This document shows, in pieces, positions 27,349 through 35,339 of a DNA stretch of 64,000 nt; within the stretch, counting starts at the first letter, position 1; the number at the start of each line of letters is the position of its first letter. The position numbers and the translations under genes were made by a program. Source of the DNA: Armatimonadota bacterium (GTDB lineage: Bacteria; Armatimonadota; UBA10988); assembly GCA_016235455.1 (NCBI GenBank), contig JACRKZ010000129.1, positions 1 to 64,000 of the forward strand. Reading direction: 5' to 3'. Under the pieces are notes generated by a model. It made no database searches. It was not told the DNA's origin and saw only the letters and a program-made list of their open reading frames with translations.

Positions 27349-28440
27349 TCAAGGCGCTGTGAAGCGGTGCGTCGGCGTCGGCCGCCCCGGCCGGAAGCTC
27401 TGCAGCCGTTGCACCTCGAAGCCCACGCCCAGTTGGTTGCCCACGCGGCGCAGCGCGCGCACGCTGGCCGCCTCCAGATCCTCGGGCGCCATGGCCACGC
27501 GACAGTTGAGCGTGAGCCGCGCGGACGCCGTCGACAGCGCGCCGGCCACCTCCACCGGCTGGCCCAGGCCGGTCAGGTTGGCGCGGCAACTGCCGCCGTC
27601 GGACTCGACCAGCGCCTTGATGTGACCGATGGGGGCCACGTTGGCCTGGGCCACGCGCCGCAGCTCGGCCAGCAGGTCGGCCAGGAAGGTCTCGGCGGCG
27701 AACGGCGCCGCGGCTCGCAGCGCCACCGTGGCGTTGAGCCAGCCCAGTTCGGCTTCCGCTTCGGCATAGGTGTCGTAGTCGATCTCGAGGATATGCTGGC
27801 CAGCCACGGAGTCGGCGGAGAGCCGGGCCCACCACTCGGCCACGCCTTGGCCGTCGCGCGCCGAGACGCTCACCGCCGGCGTTGCGGGCAGCCGCGCGGC
27901 CAGCAGCGCGCGCAACTGCGCCCGCGCCTCAGACTTTAGCAGGTCGACCTTGTTGAGCGCGACGATGTCGGCCTCCTCGAGCTGCTTGAAGAACAGGTAG
28001 CCCATGGGCGAGTCGACCAGTTCGGGCCGGCTCAGCTCGGCCAGCCGGTCGGGCGCCACCAGCACGGTGTACGGCGCCAGCGTCAGCCGGTCGCCGTAGA
28101 AGCGGCGCAACGGCGCGAGCACCGTGGCGCTCAAGTCGGCGCAACTGCCCACCGGCTCGGCCAGAATGATGGTCGGCTGGATGTGCGTCAGGATCTGTTC
28201 GCAGGCCTTGGCCAGATCGGCGAAACGGCAACAGAAGCAGCCGCCGGCGATCTCCTCGACCGGCAGGCCCAGGCCGCGAGCGTAGTTGCTGTCCACCAGG
28301 TCGCCCGCCTGGTCGTTGGTGATCAGCGCCACCCGCTCGCCCTCGGCGCCCAGTTGCGCGCCGAGGCGGCACATCATCGATGTCTTGCCCGCGCCAAGGA
28401 ACCCGCCTACCAACGCGAACCGCACGCGTGCGTCGTCCAT
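27349..28440 (-). CDS. CobW/COG0523-type metal-binding GTPase
   Basis: 363 residues. The G3E-class P-loop is GGFLGAGKT at about 12-20. The metal-binding CxCC is GGCFCC at about 66-71. The Walker B-like region has IILAEPVGSC at about 91-100, and NKVD at about 163-166 gives guanine specificity. These GTPases insert or allocate metals such as Zn2+, Co2+ or Ni2+. The second half is not a clear CobW_C domain: it has an internal region with SCRANLTGLGQPVEVAGAL and no His-rich loop. It begins 3 bases after the stop of the 808-residue permease gene and precedes PqqD by 37 bases. The client protein is unknown. Confidence 0.9.
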   Translation of the reverse strand: MDDARVRFALVGGFLGAGKTSMMCRLGAQLGAEGERVALITNDQAGDLVDSNYARGLGLPVEEIAGGCFCCRFADLAKACEQILTHIQPTIILAEPVGSCADLSATVLAPLRRFYGDRLTLAPYTVLVAPDRLAELSRPELVDSPMGYLFFKQLEEADIVALNKVDLLKSEARAQLRALLAARLPATPAVSVSARDGQGVAEWWARLSADSVAGQHILEIDYDTYAEAEAELGWLNATVALRAAAPFAAETFLADLLAELRRVAQANVAPIGHIKALVESDGGSCRANLTGLGQPVEVAGALSTASARLTLNCRVAMAPEDLEAASVRALRRVGNQLGVGFEVQRLQSFRPGRPTPTHRFTAP

Positions 28441-28443
28441 GCC

Positions 28444-30870
28444 CTATTCCCTTGCCTTGGTGGCCTGCGCCAGGTCGATGGTGCGCAGCTTCTCGACGCC
28501 GGCGCGTAGTGACCAGGACACGAGCGTGAGCACCACGAGCGCCGCGAAGCCGTAGGTCCACAGCGGCAGATGGCTGCGGAACGTGAACATGTCGGTCTCG
28601 AAGCTGCCGAGGAACCCACGGTTGAGCCAGGTGCCAAACGGGAAGCCCACGGCCAGGCCGAGGCCGGCCATGAGGTAGATCTCCAGCGCCGCCACGCCAG
28701 TGGTGGCTTGAGCCGAGAAGCCCAGACTGCGTAGCGTGGCCAGCTCCCTCATGCGTTCCAGAATGCCCACCGACGACACGCTGTGCAGCACGGCGCCGGC
28801 CAGAATGGCGCCGAAACCCAGCATGATGCCGATGAAGATGCGCGTGATGCGCATCGAGCTGTAAATCTGCGTGCGCAGGTCGCCCATGGAGATGACGTTG
28901 ACCACGGCATCGTCGCGCTCCAGTCGGCGCTTGAGCACGCGACCCACCTCCGGCGGACAGGCGATGGTCGCGCCGTAGGCCGCCATGGGATAGGCGCGGT
29001 CCACGAGCCGCCGACGCAGGTCATGGTACTCGCCCATGGCGAACCCGCCGAAGGTGACGTCCATCACACCGCCCAGCACCATGTGCGTGCGGATCGGCTT
29101 CTGGCGGCCCGAGAAGGCCCATTCGACGGTGATCGGGTCGCCCGGCTTCACGCCCAGCCGCTTGGCCACGTACTGCGCGATCCACAGCTCGCCCGGCTTG
29201 AACTGAATGGGCTTGCCCTCGGTGGTGGGCAGCCACATGGTGCGTTGGCCGGCCTCGACGCCGTTGGCCGTCATGTTGGCCTGCTTGTCGCCGGCGATGA
29301 CCCGCACCGGCGCCATGGCCGAGTGCGTGATGGCGGTCACGCCTTCGATGCTGCCCAGCGCGTCGATGAGACTGTCCGCTTGGGGCGACGACAGCGTGAC
29401 ATCCAACTCGTAGTGGACCATCTTGTCGAGGAACTCGCCGATGGAGTCCATGATCGACACATACAGGCCGAGTGTCATCAGCAGGATGGCGCAGCCAGAG
29501 GCCAGCCCGCCCACGGCCAGCGCGGTGCGGCTGGGCTTGCGAATGAGCCCACGAGCCGGAATGCGCAGCAACGTCGGGAGGTAGCGGGTCAGCGCGACGA
29601 GCCAGTTGTCGGGCCGGTTGCCCGCGGCGTCGGCACGGTCGGTGGCGGCATCGCCGCGCATGGCGATCGCGGGCGGCGTGTTGGCCGCGCGCCGGGCCGG
29701 CAGGTAGGCCGCCACGACGCCCACGGCAATGGCCATGAACACCGCGGTGGCCTGCACCTGGGGATAGGGCTGGGTCAGGCAGACGGGGATCTGGATGACC
29801 CCGACGTACATCTTGACCATCCACTTGCTGCCCGCATGGCCCAGGACCATGCCCGGCAGCGCGCCGCAGGCGGTGACCAGCGCGCCCTGCAACACGTAGT
29901 GCCACAGCACCTCGCGCCGCGACAAGCCGCTGGCGCGCAGGAAGCCAATCACCCCGGTCTGCAGCCGGATGATGCGGTTGAGCGAGCTGTACAGGCTGAG
30001 CGCCGCGGCGAACATGAACAACGAGGGGAAGATCAGCGAGAGCGCCTGCCAGCCTTGCAGGTCGTTCTTCAGCAGGCGGGCGCTGGGCTGATCCTCATGC
30101 GTCCACCAGCTCCGCAGGCCATAGCGGTCGCCCAGCGCACGCATCGTCCTGACCACCTCGTCCTCTCGGCCCGGGGTGGTCAGCGCATGGACCTCGGTAA
30201 CGATCTGGCCGATGCCCAGCCACTGGCGCAGCGCGTCGTCATCGACCCAGCACACGCCGAATGTCTCGGGCATGCCCATGGGCGACTCTTTGTCCGGCGC
30301 GGGATAGAGGTACTCCGGGCTGGCCACGGTGCCGCTGATGACGAAGTCGTGGCGCTGGCCGACGTAGCTGGCGGTGACCAGGTCGCCAGGGTTGAGCCGG
30401 TTGGCCTCGGCGAACTTCTGCTCCACCAGGCATTCGCCGCGCCCGCTGATCTCGCGGCCGCGGACCACCGTGTAGTCGTTGATGGGCGAGCGCTGGCCGG
30501 GCACGATGCCGATGAAGCGGCCCTGCACGCGCCGGCGGATGCGGTCGCGCAGAATGAGCGTACCGTCCTTGACGCGGCGGCCCATGACCTCGGTCACGCC
30601 GGGCACCAGCCGCACGCTGTCGACCAGGCTGGGTGGCGCGCTCTCCACCAGCACCGTGGCGCTGCCGAAGTGCGAACGCCGGTAGAACTCCTGCACGCTG
30701 GCGTTGAGGTTGGCCCGGGCCTCGGCGAAGATGACGTACAGACTGACGCCCACGGCCATGAGCACCATGAGCGAGATGCTGGCGGCGCCCAGCGAACCGG
30801 TGTCGCGCAGCACCTTCTTGCCCAACAGGCGCCCCAGGGAGACCTTCTTGTCGCGCGAGCGCGCCATCAT
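28444..30870 (-). CDS. FtsX/MacB-type ABC permease with two FtsX domains
   Basis: 808 residues from the ATG at 30870, overlapping the ATPase stop (ATGA). The first membrane segment is ASISLMVLMAVGVSLYVIFA at about 28-47, followed by a MacB-like periplasmic core to about 265 (VRLVPGVTEVMGRRVKDGTL). Three segments form the first FtsX domain (LSLIFPSLFMFAAALSLYSS, then VLQGALVTACGALPGMVLG, then AVFMAIAVGVVAAYLPARRA). A second set follows, beginning TALAVGGLASGCAILLMTLG, with another periplasmic loop. It closes with an FtsX domain (MRITRIFIGIMLGFGAILAG, RELATLRSLGFSAQ). The layout is that of LolE-like duplicated permeases. It works with the adaptor and ATPase upstream. Substrate is unknown. Confidence 0.9.
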   Translation of the reverse strand: MMARSRDKKVSLGRLLGKKVLRDTGSLGAASISLMVLMAVGVSLYVIFAEARANLNASVQEFYRRSHFGSATVLVESAPPSLVDSVRLVPGVTEVMGRRVKDGTLILRDRIRRRVQGRFIGIVPGQRSPINDYTVVRGREISGRGECLVEQKFAEANRLNPGDLVTASYVGQRHDFVISGTVASPEYLYPAPDKESPMGMPETFGVCWVDDDALRQWLGIGQIVTEVHALTTPGREDEVVRTMRALGDRYGLRSWWTHEDQPSARLLKNDLQGWQALSLIFPSLFMFAAALSLYSSLNRIIRLQTGVIGFLRASGLSRREVLWHYVLQGALVTACGALPGMVLGHAGSKWMVKMYVGVIQIPVCLTQPYPQVQATAVFMAIAVGVVAAYLPARRAANTPPAIAMRGDAATDRADAAGNRPDNWLVALTRYLPTLLRIPARGLIRKPSRTALAVGGLASGCAILLMTLGLYVSIMDSIGEFLDKMVHYELDVTLSSPQADSLIDALGSIEGVTAITHSAMAPVRVIAGDKQANMTANGVEAGQRTMWLPTTEGKPIQFKPGELWIAQYVAKRLGVKPGDPITVEWAFSGRQKPIRTHMVLGGVMDVTFGGFAMGEYHDLRRRLVDRAYPMAAYGATIACPPEVGRVLKRRLERDDAVVNVISMGDLRTQIYSSMRITRIFIGIMLGFGAILAGAVLHSVSSVGILERMRELATLRSLGFSAQATTGVAALEIYLMAGLGLAVGFPFGTWLNRGFLGSFETDMFTFRSHLPLWTYGFAALVVLTLVSWSLRAGVEKLRTIDLAQATKARE

Positions 30871-31601
30871 GAAGCTCCCAACCGCTCCGGCGGCACGGGG
30901 TCGGTCTGCTCAGCCACACTGACCACATGGCCCGAGCGCAGGCGGATGACCAGGTCGCCCGAGGCGGCGTAGTCCTCGTTGTGCGTGACCATCAGCACCG
31001 TGATGCCCAAGCTACGAGTCTGCTCCCACAGCAGTTGCAGCACGCCGTGACCGGTCTCGTCGTCGAGCGCGCCGGTGGGCTCGTCGGCCAGCAGCAGAGC
31101 CGGACGCTTGACCAGTGCGCGCGCGATGGCCACTCGCTGCTGCTCGCCGCCCGAGAGCTGGCTCGGGTAGTTGCCCTTGCGCTCCGCCAGGCCCACGGCG
31201 TCCAGCAGCGCGGCCGCCTCCTGCCCGTTGCCCACCAGTTCGCCAATGAGCTGTACATTCTCCAACGCGGTCAGCGTCGGCACGAGATTGAAGAGCTGGA
31301 AGACGAAGCCGATGGTGTCGCGGCGGTAAGCGGTGAGCGCCTCGTCGTTCAGGTTGCCCAGCCGCTGGCCCATGACCGTCAGCTCGCCACTGGATGGCTG
31401 GTCGAGCCCGCCGATGAGGTTGAGCAACGTGGTCTTGCCCGAGCCGCTGGGCCCCAGCAGAACCACGAACCGGCCCTGAGGAATGGTCACGACGACATCG
31501 CGCAGCGCCTGCACCACCACGGCGCCCAGGTGGTACTCCTTGGTCAGGTCACGCGCGACGACCGCCGGCAGCGACTCGTTGGCCAGACCGGCGGCACTCA
31601 T
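30867..31601 (-). CDS. ABC transporter ATP-binding protein, MacB/LolD type
   Basis: 244 residues from the ATG at 31601-31599, which overlaps the adaptor stop (ATGA); a seven-codon longer start is less likely. Walker A is GPSGSGKTT, the Q-loop region is GFVFQLFNLVPTLTALENVQ, the signature is LSGGEQQRVAIARALV, and Walker B is LLLADEPTGALDDETG. The switch is in MVTHNEDYA. It is the energising subunit for the 808-residue permease, whose start overlaps its stop by four bases. It is a clear paralog of the ATPase at 24992-25750, so the operon holds two complete ATPase-permease pairs. Confidence 0.94.
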   Translation of the reverse strand: MSAAGLANESLPAVVARDLTKEYHLGAVVVQALRDVVVTIPQGRFVVLLGPSGSGKTTLLNLIGGLDQPSSGELTVMGQRLGNLNDEALTAYRRDTIGFVFQLFNLVPTLTALENVQLIGELVGNGQEAAALLDAVGLAERKGNYPSQLSGGEQQRVAIARALVKRPALLLADEPTGALDDETGHGVLQLLWEQTRSLGITVLMVTHNEDYAASGDLVIRLRSGHVVSVAEQTDPVPPERLGAS

Positions 31602-32560
31602 AGCTGGCCCTCGCCCGGCCACACCGTCCGCCGCACGTACTGGCCGTCCTTCAGTTCAGCCTTGGCGCCCATCATGCCCGCGCCGGCGCCAGACTCGACG
31701 ACCACCTCATTGCCCTCGGCCAGACCGGTAAGTACGCTGATATGGCGCAGGTTGGTCGGCCCGGTGCGCACCTCGACGCGCCGCAGATGGCCGGCGTTGA
31801 GCTGCCACACATAGGTCTTGCCGCGGGTCTTGCTGATCGCGCCGGCCGGCACCAGCAGCGCCTTGTCGACCATGGGGATCTCGCCGTCGACATCCACCGC
31901 CGAGCCCACGGGCAGGTCGAACCCGCTGCTCAGGATGCGCAGCCGCACGCGCACCTGACGCGACGAGCCGGGCACATCCTCGCGCTGCACGGCCTCGCGC
32001 CCGATGGCCTCAACCTGCAAATCCCACGGCCGTGCCAGGTACCCGCCGGCTCGCGCCACCAACCGGTGGCCCAGCCGCAGCCAGCCCGCATCCTCGCTGT
32101 CCAGGTAGGCCACGATGCCCACGCTGTCGGCGCTGACCACGCGCAGCACCGGCAGGCCGGGCTGCACCGCCGAGCCCTCGTGGCGATAGATCTGCACGAC
32201 GCTGCCGGCGGTGGGCGCCTCGATGACCTCGGCGTCGGCGCCCGACTCCACGCCCAACGCCGAACTGCCCGACGTCCGCCTCATCCGCGCGAGTACCTGA
32301 TGGGCCTCGACGCGCTGGCCTTCGACCACGTACAGATGCGACACCGTGCCGGTTTCGCCGAAAGCCAGATCGGCGGCGTCGCCATCCACCTTGCCGCTAG
32401 CAGCGATGGTCAGCTTCAGCGCGTCCGTGCGGGCGGTGGCCACCTGCACCACGGGGATCTTGGCGATCCGGCCGTTGATGAACATGTAGAGCACAACCAC
32501 CACGCCGATGGTTGCCCAGCGTTTGCGCCGATTGCCCCAGAATGCGCGTAGCCTACCCAT
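31598..32560 (-). CDS. HlyD/MacA-type periplasmic adaptor (membrane fusion protein)
   Basis: 320 residues when started at the ATG 32560-32558 (MGRLRAFWGNRRKRWATIG) with AGAGG upstream; the open frame continues far upstream, but only as antisense of another gene. One N-terminal anchor (WATIGVVVVLYMFING) leads into a biotinyl-lipoyl-like half-motif (VSHLYVVEGQRVEAHQVLAR). A second half-motif is IEAPTAGSVVQIYRHEGSAV. Beta-barrel segments follow, with VPAGAISKTRGKTYVW and a C-terminal membrane-proximal domain (VLTGLAEGNEVVVESGAG). The coiled-coil hairpin is very short. It is the first gene of the operon and should link an inner-membrane ABC pump to the envelope. Confidence 0.9.
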   Translation of the reverse strand: MGRLRAFWGNRRKRWATIGVVVVLYMFINGRIAKIPVVQVATARTDALKLTIAASGKVDGDAADLAFGETGTVSHLYVVEGQRVEAHQVLARMRRTSGSSALGVESGADAEVIEAPTAGSVVQIYRHEGSAVQPGLPVLRVVSADSVGIVAYLDSEDAGWLRLGHRLVARAGGYLARPWDLQVEAIGREAVQREDVPGSSRQVRVRLRILSSGFDLPVGSAVDVDGEIPMVDKALLVPAGAISKTRGKTYVWQLNAGHLRRVEVRTGPTNLRHISVLTGLAEGNEVVVESGAGAGMMGAKAELKDGQYVRRTVWPGEGQL

Positions 32561-32572
32561 GGATGGAACCTC

Positions 32573-32601
32573 TTGCCCGCGTGCTATCGTCCAGCTAGTA
32601 T
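32573..32601 (+). promoter_or_regulatory. Putative promoter of the toroid/DsbD-N gene
   Basis: TTGCCC (32573-32578) and TAGTAT (32596-32601) are 17 bases apart, about 47 bases upstream of the start. Its -10 box shares bases with the leftward promoter candidate, so the two directions may exclude each other. Confidence 0.35.
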
Positions 32602-32625
32602 GCCGGCTAGAGAGTTCAACGCCAA
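32597..32625 (-). promoter_or_regulatory. Putative promoter of the exporter operon
   Basis: On the minus strand TTGGCG (32625-32620) and CATACT (32602-32597) are 17 bases apart, and lie about 40 bases upstream of the adaptor start. Moderate matches only. It overlaps the rightward promoter candidate. Confidence 0.35.
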
Positions 32626-32647
32626 GCGCGGAATAGAGGGTTCCCAC

Positions 32648-33973
32648 ATGCGAGCACGTCGACTTCTGGTGGATTTCCTGTTGTTCGCTGGCCTGGCCGG
32701 CGCGTGCGGCGCGCAGACTCCGGCCTTGACCCAGGCCAGCGTCGACGCGGCGGTCGCCGCCTCGGTGGCCGCGCTGAGCAAGGGCGGACCCAAGGATCCT
32801 GCGCCGCCCATGGCCGTCATGTGGCTGCAATGGGTGGCGCGCGGCTCGCAAGACGCCAAGCTGGCCGCGCTGTGCGCCGACCTGGTCAAGCGCGCCGACG
32901 CCACGCTCGACCGGTCGCCCGCGGCGCAAGGGCTGCGCGTGGTGCTGCTGCTCAACCAGGGGCAGGCGGGCGATGAGGCCGCCAAGAAGCGCGCCGGCGA
33001 ACTGGCCCGCACGCTGGCCGATCGCAAGCCCGAGCCTGGCGCGGCCAACCTCGGCAGTGAGTCGATCATCATCATGGCGCTGTGCGGCGCGGGCGCCCTG
33101 CTCGACAGCCCGGACTGGATCGCGACGGCCGAAGCCTCGGCCCGGCAGATCCTCGCCCAGAATGATCCCGCCACGGGCAAGCCGTACTACCTGGCCACCC
33201 GGGGCGTGCGCCAGGAAGCTTACGGTCTGGCCACCATGGCCGTGGCCACGCTGCGCGCCCTGGGCCGCCCGCTGGACGACCTGCTGGCCGGCATGCGAAC
33301 AACCATGAAGGCCGCCTACGGCGCCGCGGACGGCAGCTACCTGGCCGAGCCCGGCGGCAATCCCAGCGTGCGCGACGGGCGCGCCCTTTCGGGCAACGCC
33401 TCGGCGGCCGTGGCGCTGCTCAACCTGGCCGAAACCAAGGTCGATCCGGCGGCGCTGGCCGAAGCCAAGGCGCTGCTGGTCGCGACGCTGCCGCTGGCCA
33501 AACCCGCACCCGAATACGCCGGACTGTGGCTGGCCGCCGGTCGCTACCTCAAGCTGGCGCCGCCGCCCGCGCCGGCCAATGCCAGCCGTGAGGTGAGCCT
33601 GTCGGCGGCGCTGGCCGAGCCGGTCAAGCCGGGCGAGGACGCGGTCATCAATGTCACGCTGACCATGAACGACCCGTGGCACATCTATGCCAACAAGCCC
33701 GGCAGCGAAGCCGTCATCCCCACGGAAGTCGTGCCCACCCTACCGGCGGGCTGTGCCGTCAAGAGCATCGTCTACCCCGACGGCAAGCTCGTCACCGCCG
33801 CGGGCGAGCAGGTCATGGTCTATGCCGAGACGGTCACCATCAAGCTGACCATCAGCACACCGGCCAACCTGCCCGCCGGCGCCAAGGCAGCGCTGTCGGT
33901 GCGGCTGCAGGCCTGCGACGACAACAGCTGCCTGCGGCCGACGAAGATGAGCATGGACGTGCCGCTGCGCTAA
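32648..33973 (+). CDS. Secreted protein: alpha-toroid (squalene cyclase-like) domain plus DsbD N-terminal-like domain
   Basis: 441 residues from the ATG at 32648, with GAGGG upstream, and a signal peptide (LLVDFLLFAGLAGACGAQ). Residues about 30-300 are helical pairs with SAAVALLNLAETK and REEAYG-like turns (RQEAYGLATMAVATLR), as in prenyltransferase or squalene-cyclase-like toroids. Residues about 315-441 match the DsbD alpha domain, with NDPWHIYANKPGSEAVIP and VRLQACDDNSCLRPTKM. That last segment holds the redox-type Cys pair. In DsbD this domain passes electrons from the membrane to periplasmic partners; no DsbD membrane domain is present here. A TlpA-like thioredoxin gene follows. Confidence 0.8.
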   Translation: MRARRLLVDFLLFAGLAGACGAQTPALTQASVDAAVAASVAALSKGGPKDPAPPMAVMWLQWVARGSQDAKLAALCADLVKRADATLDRSPAAQGLRVVLLLNQGQAGDEAAKKRAGELARTLADRKPEPGAANLGSESIIIMALCGAGALLDSPDWIATAEASARQILAQNDPATGKPYYLATRGVRQEAYGLATMAVATLRALGRPLDDLLAGMRTTMKAAYGAADGSYLAEPGGNPSVRDGRALSGNASAAVALLNLAETKVDPAALAEAKALLVATLPLAKPAPEYAGLWLAAGRYLKLAPPPAPANASREVSLSAALAEPVKPGEDAVINVTLTMNDPWHIYANKPGSEAVIPTEVVPTLPAGCAVKSIVYPDGKLVTAAGEQVMVYAETVTIKLTISTPANLPAGAKAALSVRLQACDDNSCLRPTKMSMDVPLR

Positions 33974-34093
33974 CGTCGTCGGTCGCGACCGTTACGGCTT
34001 CGACTGGCCTTGGCGCGCTCCCCCACGCCCGACGCCTCACGCCCGGCGTGCGCCAGCACGCCACGCCCCCGCCCCGCACCTTGCCGCTAACGT

Positions 34094-34109
34094 TTGTCGT
34101 GTGCGACAA
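34094..34109 (+). promoter_or_regulatory. Small palindrome upstream of the thioredoxin gene
   Basis: A perfect 6-bp stem (TTGTCG/CGACAA) with a four-base loop, located just ahead of the duplicated ribosome-binding site. It could be a repressor site or an RNA hairpin near the leader's 5' end. No direct evidence. Confidence 0.3.
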
Positions 34110-34117
34110 TGCGCGGA

Positions 34118-34227
34118 CCCGAGGAGGTTGCCATGATGAAGCGGTTCGCGGTCGGCCTGGCGGTGCTGGGCCCCCGAGGAGGTTGCCATGATGAAGCGGT
34201 TCGCGGTCGGCCTGGCGGTGCTGGGCC
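34118..34227 (+). repeat. 55-bp exact tandem duplication of the ribosome-binding site and gene start
   Basis: Copy 1 (34118-34172) and copy 2 (34173-34227) match over all 55 bases. Each copy contains GAGGAGG, the double ATG and the first 13 codons of the thioredoxin gene. Because 55 is not a multiple of three, the first copy starts in a different frame from the real gene. Confidence 0.95.
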
Positions 34228-34270
34228 TGCTGGCGGGTGGTGTGCTGGGCCAGAGCCTGTCGGTGGGTGA
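34133..34270 (+). other. Out-of-frame upstream ORF created by the duplication
   Basis: Starting at the first copy's ATG, the frame runs 45 codons and ends at TGA 34268-34270. It begins MMKRFAVGLAVLG, as the true signal peptide does, but then shifts frame and becomes a Gly/Pro/Arg-rich tail. It overlaps the first 83 bases of the real gene. If translated, it would compete with or modulate the downstream start. Confidence 0.6.
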
Positions 34271-35276
34271 TCCCGCGCCGAAGCTGGCGGTGGGCGAGTT
34301 CGTCAAGGGCGAGCCGGTCACGGAACTGAAGGCAGGGACGGTCTACGTGGTGGAGTTCTGGGCCACCTGGTGCGGGCCATGCAAAGCCAGCATCCCGCAC
34401 CTCACCGAACTGGCCAAGCAGTACAAGGACGTCAAGTTCATCGGCGCCAATGTCTGGGAGCGCGACCAGTCACTGATCAAGCCGTTCGTGGCCGAGATGG
34501 GCGACAAGATGGGCTACGCCGTGGCTTGTGACACATTCGAAGGCGACGAGAAGACGGGCCAGATGGCCAAGACGTGGATGATGGCCGCCGGCCGCAACGG
34601 CATCCCCTGTGCCTTCATCATCAACGACGAGCGCAAGATCGCCTGGATCGGCCACCCCATGACCATGGACGAAGTGCTGCCCAAGGTCGTTGCCAAGACC
34701 TGGGATGTCGCCAAGGCTGCCGCTGACTTCAAGGCCGAGGCCAAGCGCGTCGCGCGTCAGAACGAAGTGCTGACGAGCCTGCGCAAGCCCGACATGCCCA
34801 CCGCCGACCGCATCAAGCTGCTGCGCGCCTGGTTCGCCGAGGACCCGGGCGCCGAGAAGTCGGCCTGGTCGCTGCTGCTGCGCGAGCTGGCCAAGCAGCC
34901 CGACAAGGCCGAGATGGTGGCCTACCTGAAGAAAAGTCTCGCTGGGCTGGGCGATGACGGCATGGCGCTGTGGAACGCGGTCTGGACTGTGATCCAACAG
35001 CCCGGCGTGTCGCGCGAGGTGCTGGCCGTCGCGCTGCCGGCCGCCCGCCGGGCCGATGCGCTGCTCAAGGGCGAGCACGATGTGGCCGCTGGCATGCTCT
35101 GCCGCACCAACTCGCTGCTGGGCAACCGCGGCGCCGCGGTCGCCGCGGGCCGGCGCGCGGTCAAGCTGGCAGAGGGCAAGCCCTACCAGAAGATGTTCGT
35201 CGACTGGCTGGCCGAAGCCGAGACGCTGTCCGAACCCCGGCCGGCGCGGCCCACGAAGCACGACACACTGGGCTGA
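34188..35276 (+). CDS. TlpA-like secreted thioredoxin with C-terminal helical extension
   Basis: 362 residues starting at the second copy of the duplicated start region. The signal peptide is MMKRFAVGLAVLGLLAGGVL. A redoxin/TlpA domain follows, with VGDPAPKLAVGEF, the active site ATWCGPCKASIP (Cys62 and Cys65) and the cis-Pro region GIPCAFIINDERKIAWIGHP. An extra cysteine (IPC) sits just before the cis-Pro-containing strand. Residues about 180-362 are a helical region with tetratricopeptide-like character (LLGNRGAAVAAGRRAVKLAE). It probably acts as an envelope disulfide reductase. The preceding gene has a DsbD-type electron-transfer domain, which fits a redox partnership. Confidence 0.9.
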   Translation: MMKRFAVGLAVLGLLAGGVLGQSLSVGDPAPKLAVGEFVKGEPVTELKAGTVYVVEFWATWCGPCKASIPHLTELAKQYKDVKFIGANVWERDQSLIKPFVAEMGDKMGYAVACDTFEGDEKTGQMAKTWMMAAGRNGIPCAFIINDERKIAWIGHPMTMDEVLPKVVAKTWDVAKAAADFKAEAKRVARQNEVLTSLRKPDMPTADRIKLLRAWFAEDPGAEKSAWSLLLRELAKQPDKAEMVAYLKKSLAGLGDDGMALWNAVWTVIQQPGVSREVLAVALPAARRADALLKGEHDVAAGMLCRTNSLLGNRGAAVAAGRRAVKLAEGKPYQKMFVDWLAEAETLSEPRPARPTKHDTLG

Positions 35277-35339
35277 TACCCCTCACATCAAGGCAGGGCC
35301 GCCGGGAGGATTGGCTTCGGCCATGGCCAACCGGCGGCC

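Noticed and set aside
27349..28440. Calling the CobW-type GTPase HypB or UreG
   Set aside because: The GGCFCC motif and lack of His-rich or urease/hydrogenase neighbours favour COG0523; the client cannot be named.
32561..33682. Very long open frame extending the HlyD gene upstream on the minus strand
   Set aside because: It is antisense to the signal-peptide/toroid gene, and the good start and ribosome-binding site are at 32560.
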